DNA of 26,639 bases. Origin: Blastocladiella britannica (Eukaryota; Blastocladiomycota; Blastocladiomycetes; Blastocladiales; Blastocladiaceae). Numbering within the stretch: position 1 is the stretch's first letter; every line of letters starts with the position of its first letter. This document shows positions 8,741 through 15,433 of this stretch, piece after piece. The stretch spans positions 1 to 26,639 of the forward strand of contig MU624746.1 of NCBI GenBank assembly GCA_025349905.2. The letters are read 5' to 3'. The notes beneath the pieces are model-generated. The model had not been told where the DNA came from. It saw nothing but the letters and a program-made list of their open reading frames with translations, and ran no database searches. The translations under genes were made by a program, and so were the position numbers.

Positions 8741-10035
8741 ATGATGCCGAGTACACCCACAAGGCGGCACTCCAATGCCCACGCGATGCACCAGCAAAAA
8801 GACGCGCTCCTGCGCACTCTGTCCCCCGAAAAGTACCGCCCAAGCCCGTCGCCAGCGCCGCCGGCCATCTCCACCCTCGGATCCATGGCCCCGCCACCGC
8901 GCCTGGCCAAGATGCTCTCGCTAGTTACGCTCACGGTGCAAAACTCGGCCATGGTGCTCATCTTGCGTTACTCGCGCACGCTAACGGGACCGTCCTACCT
9001 GCCCACCACAGCGGTGCTGCTGGCCGAGCTGCTCAAGCTCTTCCTGTCGGTGCTTCTGTACGCTGCCAATACCCCATGGCCGTCTGCGAGCGCCCTTGCC
9101 GCCATGCTGCCGCGCGCCGTGTTCTCGGACCGCTGGTACCTACTCGCTGTCCCCGCCATCCTCTACACGACCCAAAACAATCTGCAGTACCAGGCAGTGT
9201 CGCGCCTCGATGCCGCCACGTTTGCCGTCACCTACCAGCTCAAGATCTTGACCACAGCGTTATGCTCGGTGTGGCTGCTCAAGCGGTCGCTCTCGCCCGC
9301 AAAGTGGACGGCACTGGTGGTGCTTACCGCTGGCGTTGCGCTCGTTTCTGTCCCATCGTCCTCGTCTTCTACTTCGGGTGGAGCGTCGTCGTCAACTGAG
9401 CCATCTGCCGCCGTGATCGCTGCGGAAGCACTCGCCACCCACACGCGTCTCCAGGGCCTCGCGTGCGTAATCCTCGCGTGCCTGATCTCGGGGCTGGCGG
9501 GCGTGTACTTTGAAATGATCCTCAAGGGCTCCAAGACGTCGCTATGGATCCGAAACGTGCAACTGGCACTCTTTTCGCTTGTTCCGGCCCTATTCAGCGT
9601 CTTTTTCGTCGACGGCGCGCGGGTGAGTGCCGAGGGGTTCTTTGTCGGGTACACGGGCTGGACGTGGGCCGCGATATTGATCCAGGCCCTCGGCGGTCTG
9701 ATTGTGTCGCTCGTCGTCAAGTATGCCGACAACATTCTCAAAGGGTATGTATTAATACACGTATTCTTTGACTCAAACACCTTTTCTTATATTGTTCGCA
9801 TTCAATCAGGTTTGCGACGTCAGTCTCCATCTTGCTCTCTTCGGTTACATCCGTGTTCCTGTTTGACTTTGAGCTTTCCCTCTACTTTACACTCGGCGCT
9901 TCCCTTGTCATGGCCGCAACGTATCTATACGGCCGTCCTGATCCGGCACCGAAAACACCGCTGCCGTCGTTTCGTGACGAGAATGGAGACACCCCAACAC
10001 GCAGTTGGAGCATGACGTTTGGCCGTGGCATGTGA
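8741..10035 (+). CDS. Golgi/ER nucleotide-sugar transporter (SLC35A-like), 2 exons
   Basis: This 409-residue multi-spanning membrane protein probably exchanges a UDP- or CMP-sugar for the nucleoside monophosphate across the Golgi or ER membrane. Exons 8741-9744 and 9810-10035. Family signatures are clear: TQNNLQYQAVSRLDAATFAV followed by TYQLKILTTALCS, the core motif shared by UDP-galactose, UDP-GlcNAc and CMP-sialic acid transporters; GVYFEMILKG; and YADNILKGFATSVSILLSS near the last helices. About ten hydrophobic segments are visible. A Ser/Thr-rich loop (VPSSSSSTSGGASSS) in the middle is an expansion. The N-terminal 55 residues are polar and proline-rich, presumably cytosolic. The C-terminus is a short polar tail. 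Substrate cannot be assigned by eye. ATG at 8741 or 8744 are both possible. Confidence 0.92.
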
Positions 10036-10300
10036 AGATCCTTTTTTAGCGAGCTTGCCTCCTTTGTGTCATTTTGCATTGGGCTGCGCCTACTCCCACT
10101 TTTACTACCACTTCGATCCTTGCCCTATTCCTCCTCCTCGCTTTTTACTTTCCTCAGTTGCGTTCAATTGGTCCTTTTTGCTTTATTCCGATCCTTTGAC
10201 GTTGTCGCTGCTGGCAACACACAGCAGACAGAAGTTGAACCCTCAGCTCTCCAGTCAAAATAGAAAAAACTCAGAAAAACAGATTTTTAAAGAAGAACAC
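10036..10300. terminator. Convergent 3' spacer, nucleotide-sugar transporter / CAF1
   Basis: These 265 bp between facing stop codons are pyrimidine-rich on the plus strand up to about 10200 and A-rich after 10255 (AAAATAGAAAAAACTCAG). They probably hold both 3' untranslated regions. No gene is recognisable. Confidence 0.5.
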
Positions 10301-11429
10301 TCATGCGTCGCCGCCCGATGTGACAGCCAAGCCGTTGCCCAACCCGTGGAGGTACCCAAGAAACTGAGCGTCGTCCACGTGTCCGTTGAAATGGGTTTCG
10401 ACCAGTTTGAAAAACGTCTGGCTCGTCAACAATGCGTCCGATCCAGCCTGGTGCTGGGTCCCGATCCGCTCCACGCGCAAATCGTTGGCCAGTTCCTGCA
10501 GCCCGTTCTTGGGAGTGGGCGCGGCACGGACCATGTGCTTGATGTCGTAAATGGCGGGGAAGAACACTCGCAGCAACCGGAAAAAGTCGCGCTCGTCCGC
10601 GGGCAACGGTTTGCAGGTCAGCAGTTTGAGCAAGTATCCGAAGTCGTAGCCGCTTTTTGATGTTTCTTTTAGGTTTCCGATGTTGTAAAATGAAAAGACA
10701 AGGCGCACCTGTGGAACGAAATCCACTTGACGTCGTCCACCAGAATCAGGCCAGAGGTCATGAGCAGCTCTCCAAAGTGGGTAATGTCAATCCCATAGAG
10801 CTCGTGCTTCGCGAAATCAAGTCCTGCCTTGGTCAGCAGCTCGATCGAGTCCTGGGCGTACATGTCTTCCCTGCAGACAATTGTTTCATTCAATCAATAC
10901 TCAACCAAAGAAAATAGAGGAAGCACGTGCGCACGTCAGGCTGAATTTGAAGTTGAACTGGAACGTGCACACGTCTGGGGGCACATTGCCATTTTCGTCG
11001 GCAAAGGTGATACCGAGCTGGATCAGCTTGAGCAGGTCCACATTACACCGCAGCGTTTGGTAGTGGTAGTCGGTCGACGTTTTAAACGTGCCTATTGGTC
11101 GCGCGACTATGCCTGGAAACTCGGTGTCCTACGAGAAAAAAAAAGTACAAGCTTGAGGCCATTTTTCTTTTGGTTTTTTGGTTGCGCGAAGAGGACAAGG
11201 CGCCGCTTCCCTCGAGTCCCAACCTCATGGTAGTCAAAATAACCATAATTATAATGGCGCGGAGGCAACGGGCGGGCTCGCAGGTCGGCTCCAGATATAT
11301 AAAGCGCACCATGGCCAAATACGGATATTTATCAACGAGGTTGCGAAGGAGCACCATTTCTTCCTCGAGGTTGTCGGCCCAGACCTCTCGGATGATGTAG
11401 CGTGGCAGGTCGGGCGGCAATGTCGCCAT
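10301..11429 (-). CDS. CAF1: CCR4-NOT deadenylase subunit CAF1/POP2, 4 exons
   Basis: This is a DEDD-family 3'-5' exoribonuclease of 275 residues, the catalytic CAF1 (POP2/CNOT7) subunit that shortens mRNA poly(A) tails. Exons: 11429-11310, 11128-10935, 10870-10709, 10652-10301. The N-terminus [13 protein letters not shown] is the classic CAF1 opening. Catalytic residues are visible as DTEFPG (Asp and Glu), [15 protein letters not shown] (Asp) and [10 protein letters not shown] (His, Asp). Other conserved blocks are [31 protein letters not shown] and [10 protein letters not shown]. Intron 1 (11129-11309, 181 nt) is among the longest in the window. The protein stops shortly after the nuclease domain, at the normal length for the family. 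It is divergently paired with the ATP-grasp gene, with 260 bp between start codons. Confidence 0.96.
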
Positions 11430-11689
11430 GGTGGTTCGTTTTTCGTTTTTTCGTTTTATTTTCACCGTCAAAATATTGCGCTGAATTTGAAAGAGAAAAT
11501 AATCTGTCGATTTCCCATCCCATTTCCCAGATACTTTAAATACTTCCTCTCATTCTTCACACTCGCTCGCGCCTCTTTTTGTACCACAAGTTCCCCTCCC
11601 TTCCCCTCTTCCATATCAGTACTTTGTAGCGGCACACACCGTGTACTTTCTCTATAGAATCAGACTTCCATCCACTACATCTTGTAAAG
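11430..11689. promoter_or_regulatory. Divergent promoter, CAF1 / ATP-grasp ligase
   Basis: This 260 bp spacer lies between divergent start codons. It is pyrimidine-rich on the plus strand (CTCGCTCGCGCCTC, CCCCTCCCTTCCCC), typical of compact fungal-type promoters. No gene is visible. Confidence 0.45.
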
Positions 11690-13306
11690 ATGCCAATCCC
11701 GTACGTACCCACAGTTACCTTCCGAATCAGGTGATATTCTCAAGCAGATGTATCTCCAGATCATCGTCTCTTTCCTCGCCGCAGGATCGCAGCGAGTCGC
11801 TGCCTTGCTTTTCACACATTATCGTTCTCGCCGGTTCCCCGGATCCTGATCTTGTAGATCCAAACATTCTCTTGTATGTCCAAACTCATTCCCTCTCCCA
11901 TTCGCCAACTCATTGGTTTGGACTATTGTAGGACACATGAATTTGATCGAAATGACACGCTCTCCAATGTCACGGCGGTCCTGGAGCAGTACATGGCGAA
12001 ATCAAATTGGAATCAGCTGAAGGACAAGGGACCACAAGTCACAGTCCAGCGCGTGATCTTGCGCGACTGGCCCACGATCCTCGCAACTCTGATCGAGCTG
12101 CGTGCTACATTGGCGGCGGCCATCCCCGTGTCAGACTTGCGCACACTGCCGCTCCTCGTGTTCAACCTGTGCGACGGGTCGGAGCTGGACGGGTACCCGG
12201 GGGGCACGGTGCCCCAGTCACTGGAGGAGAACCGGTTCGTATTTACTGGTTCCATGGCGTCGTTTTACGCCATCACGACGCCCAAGACGTTGCTCAAGAC
12301 CTACCTCCAGCACGCGCACGTCCCAACGTCCGAGTTCGTGTACATGAACCTGGCTACGCTGGACCAGGACGCCAACAGCGCCCATGCGCTGCTGGGATCG
12401 CCCGTGATTGTGAAACCCGATGTTTCTTACGCCAGCCTGGGGATCACGTCCACGTCCGTGACGCGGTCGCCCGCAGAGACTGCAAACCAGTCGCGGCAGA
12501 TTCTCGCCGAGTTTCCACTGGCCGGGTGCTTTGTGGAACGGTTTTTGCCTGGCCGCGAGTTTACCGCGCTAGTATGTGGCCACTACGAAATGGGAACCGA
12601 GGGAAAGGGCGGCGTGCAAGTGTACCCGGTGGCGGAGCGTGTCTTTCGTGAGGGACTTGTTGCCGAGGAACGGTTCTTGGCGTTTGACCGGTACTGGGAT
12701 GGCACGCTTTTTTTTTTTTTTTTCGTTGGATCCTTGACCAATTATGTATTTACTATAGGATGGACAATCGAGGGCGATCGGCCTCCTGCGGATACACCTG
12801 GGTATTACAAGTACGAGCATGCCCCAATGGCATGGCAGCAGAAGCTCATGCAAGTTGCTTTGGACGCCTATGTTGGTAACGTCTCCCTATCTACGTTTGC
12901 TCTCTCTATTCAATAACTCACACGCATCCCCTACCATATGGCGGCGGCTATTAGCATGCCATGGTACAGGATACGGTCGCGTGGATATGCGCACCATGTC
13001 GACCGAAAAATGCGATGTATTTGTGCTCGAGGTCAACGCCAACTGTGGCCTGACCTTTGACGAGACATCGTCCCTTGGCGAGGTATTGTATTCTGGATCC
13101 CACCATTTCATGCAACTAAACTCACTTCAAAAGAAATTGATCAGATCCTGCGACTGTCAAAGGTCGATCCCATGCGATTTTTGTCCGACATTATCGTCCA
13201 ATCGCTGGAGCGCGCGTCGGTGATGCCAAATCTTGGCCGCGACGACTCTGCTCGCGAAGCACTCGCTCAGTCCAAACAAGTCGCTGCACCGATCCAGGAA
13301 ATTTAA
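11690..13306 (+). CDS. ATP-grasp ligase (D-Ala-D-Ala ligase-like), substrate unknown, 6 exons
   Basis: This 428-residue protein has an ATP-grasp fold resembling D-alanine-D-alanine ligases; such ligases join a carboxylate to an amine via an acyl-phosphate. Exons: 11690-11700, 11760-11873, 11932-12701, 12759-12875, 12970-13082, 13145-13306. Visible blocks are HIIVLAGSPDPD at the N-terminus, LLVFNLCDGSELDGYPGG, FTGSMASFYAITTPKTLLK, VIVKPDVSYASLGIT (ATP lysine), CFVERFLPGREFTALV, GYGRVDMRT and FVLEVNANCGL (Glu/Asn metal ligands). The first exon encodes only MPIP and is inferred from a strong GTACGT donor and a 59-nt intron. The intron at 12702-12758 has no GT donor in frame; a GC-AG intron removing a T16 run is my choice. 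The real substrate is unknown. It faces the AdoMetDC fusion, with only 18 bp between the stop codons. Confidence 0.82.
12708..12723. repeat. T16 homopolymer
   Basis: These sixteen thymines lie in a segment that would encode a phenylalanine run if translated. Long T runs elsewhere in this window are intronic, which favours this one being inside a 57-nt intron of the ATP-grasp gene. Confidence 0.75.
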
Positions 13307-13331
13307 ATATACAATTTAAATATATTACTGG
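13301..13331. terminator. Shared bidirectional 3'-end element
   Basis: The two stop codons are 18 bp apart (TAA ending 13306, TAA complement starting 13325). The spacer and the stops lie in an imperfect tandem repeat of ATTTAAATATA (two copies), which contains the palindrome ATTTAAAT. AT-rich signals here probably serve 3'-end formation in both directions. Confidence 0.5.
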
Positions 13332-14985
13332 ACTTTATCCGACATCCAGAAGAGGGACATGCCTCCGAATGACCGCATGTACGCCGTCCATTCTTGGAGC
13401 CCCGTGAACCCGATACGCGCCCACTGTCCGCGCACCTCGTCAAAGAACGGTTCGTACTCTTCCTCGACGGTGTTCATCTGCTGCACAATGCGGCCGCCCG
13501 ATCGCAACAACTTGTGCGCGTTGCCGTAAAACTCCTCGGTGTACAGGACCGCGGACGCGAGCTGAGTCTGGTCGGTGCAGTCGACAATCACCAAATCGGA
13601 CGATCCGGGCTCGACGCCGGCGGCCGGCAGGTCCGCGAGCCACTTGCCCGCATCGGCAAATGTCCAGTGCACGCGCGGGTCCGAGAACGACGAGTGCTCG
13701 CCCTCCGGCGCAAAGAAAGCGCGCGTGAGCTGCGCGACCTGCTGGTCAATGTCGACGATGCGAATCGACGCGATCTCGGACCCGTAGTGGTCGAGCAAGT
13801 GGCTAGCGACCCACCCGTCGCCGCCACCAATGATGGTCACCGTGAGCTTGCGGTCGCTGGCGCGTGCCGCGGGCAACACCGCCGCCACCGCCCGATCGGC
13901 AATGTTGGCGGTGTAAATGTCGTTGTCCTCGGTGCAAAACTGCACCACGCGGTCCAGGAGCATGCAGCGGCCGAGCGTGTTGGTGTCGACAATCTCGATG
14001 CGCTGGAATGGCGACTGCACGTCGGCGTGGATGCGCGCGGCGCGCAACAGCAGGCAGTCGTCGTCGGGGGTGTCACCATTGACGCAAATGTCCATGACCG
14101 TCGGCTCGTGCGACTCGGGTAGGCCCGACTTGGTCATCACCTCGATCGCATCAGCGTGGGCAACCACCAGCGGCGCGTGCGGCTTGGCCGTGTCCTCGGA
14201 CTCAGATGGCGAGGCCTGGGCGGCCGCAACAGGCGACTCGCCCGGGGCCGAGGTAACAACCGTATCCGTCACAATGTGCTCCACTTGCTCCGACGGCGGC
14301 GGAAGAATCGAAAGATCGCCCTGGTTGACGGTCGACGCGAGATGCCGGTCAGCGCCGCGGTCGAGGTACGTGTGCCGCACCGCCTTGGGCTTGAGCAGCG
14401 ACTTGAACTTGTCCACAATGTCCTCGGGCTTGCCGGCGCCGCACGTGTACACGTCGAGAGCCATGAACCCGTGCTCGGGCCATGTGTGGATGCTGAGGTG
14501 GCTCTGTTTTGATAATTTTGTAAGAAAGTGGTCTCACCAACTCCAGCGAAAAACATATAAAATACCTCGGATAGCAAAAAGGTGGCAGTAATGCCTCCGC
14601 ACTCAAAGTGATGGGCCGACACATCCAGCACGGTCATCCCAGCGTCGGTAATGTACTTTGAGATCTCGGAAAGCATCGAAGGATCCTCCATGAATCGAAT
14701 GCGGTCCATCGAGACGCCGTACATGTCCACCATGTGGTGCTTGCCGGTAGGGAGGTGGTTTTGGGCAATGGCGGCCATGTCGCACTTGATTCCTGGCCGC
14801 TTGCTCCATGCATTGCGAATGGCGAACGCTGCGGGCTTGATGGTCGAGGAGAAAAAAAGGTTGATGGCAATGCCCGACAAGAGGAGGCCAATGACGAGAG
14901 CGAGCGACCGGCGCTCGTTCCAGTACCGCAGCGGCATGGTGATCGAGTTGCGGCGGGTGGAGAGGAAGGATTTGGGCGTTGACAT
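13325..14985 (-). CDS. Membrane-anchored fusion: bacterial-type S-adenosylmethionine decarboxylase + spermidine synthase
   Basis: This 532-residue bifunctional protein predicts two consecutive steps of polyamine synthesis: SAM decarboxylation, then aminopropyl transfer from decarboxylated SAM to putrescine. Exon 1 is 14985-14566 (140 codons) and exon 2 is 14503-13325. Residues 27-47 form a hydrophobic anchor after an Arg-rich stretch. Residues about 80-190 are a prokaryotic-type SpeD domain with SESHLSIHTWPE and DVYTCG: Ser141 (pyruvoyl precursor, cleavage after Glu140), His146 and Cys161 are all present. An acidic, Pro/Ser-rich linker spans about 191-300. The aminopropyltransferase domain runs about 303-532: SPFQRIEIVDT, LDRVVQFCTEDNDIY, IIGGGDGW (366-370), RIVDID, VDCTDQT (catalytic Asp448) and YTEEFYGNA. 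Usual eukaryotic AdoMetDC is a different, longer form, so the SpeD part suggests ancient bacterial origin. Aminopropyl donor use is known; amine acceptor is inferred. Confidence 0.93.
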
Positions 14986-15433
14986 GTTGTTGTTTATGAT
15001 ATTGATCTTTTTTTATGCAGAGTCGGCCAGCGAATCTGCGAAATGTAGGTAATTTCCAACAGGAAATGAAAAAAGGGCGAGGGAATTGCAAGGGCTTTTT
15101 GAAGCAGCAACCTGCTCGACCTGAGTGGCTCCTTCCGGTCTTACCTTTTTTTCACCATGGCTTCATATCTTGAAATTCGCATATGGCATGATTGGCTGGG
15201 GTCATTGCATTTAATAATTTTACCGAACCACTCAAAATGTCAAAAATTGAAGGAGGCGAGTGTGGCGTTTGAAATTCATGGACAAATTTCCACCACAACC
15301 TGCTCATTTCCAGCCAACCATACATCGGCACAGAAAAACCTGGTTTAAATACGTGCTGTGATCCTCCGACCACGCGTGGATTCCTTAAAAAGTCAACCCT
15401 TGCGCCGGCCGCAATACATCCAACTTGTAAATA
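14986..15433. promoter_or_regulatory. 448-bp divergent promoter of the two polyamine-fusion genes
   Basis: Both genes start outward from this spacer, so common regulation is plausible. On the minus-strand leader a strong donor (GTAAGA, read at 15144 downwards) and acceptor (TTTCGCAG ending at 15035) frame a possible 5'-UTR intron of about 110 nt, and two tiny upstream ORFs lie just before it. On the plus strand an ATG in a good context (ACCATGG, 15157) opens a 63-codon frame ending at 15348, before the main ATG at 15434; it has no recognisable family. AT-rich stretches (TTTAATAATTTT, TTTAAATACG) may include core promoter elements. Confidence 0.5.
15141..15166 (-). promoter_or_regulatory. Two overlapping mini upstream ORFs before the AdoMetDC fusion
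   Basis: Reading the minus strand, ATG at 15166 opens MKPW followed by TGA (15166-15152), and an overlapping ATG at 15158 opens MVKKR followed by TAA (15158-15141). They lie about 170 bp upstream of the main start. Small upstream ORFs controlling translation in response to polyamines are known for animal and plant AdoMetDC mRNAs. Whether this leader is transcribed this far is not visible. Confidence 0.3.
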
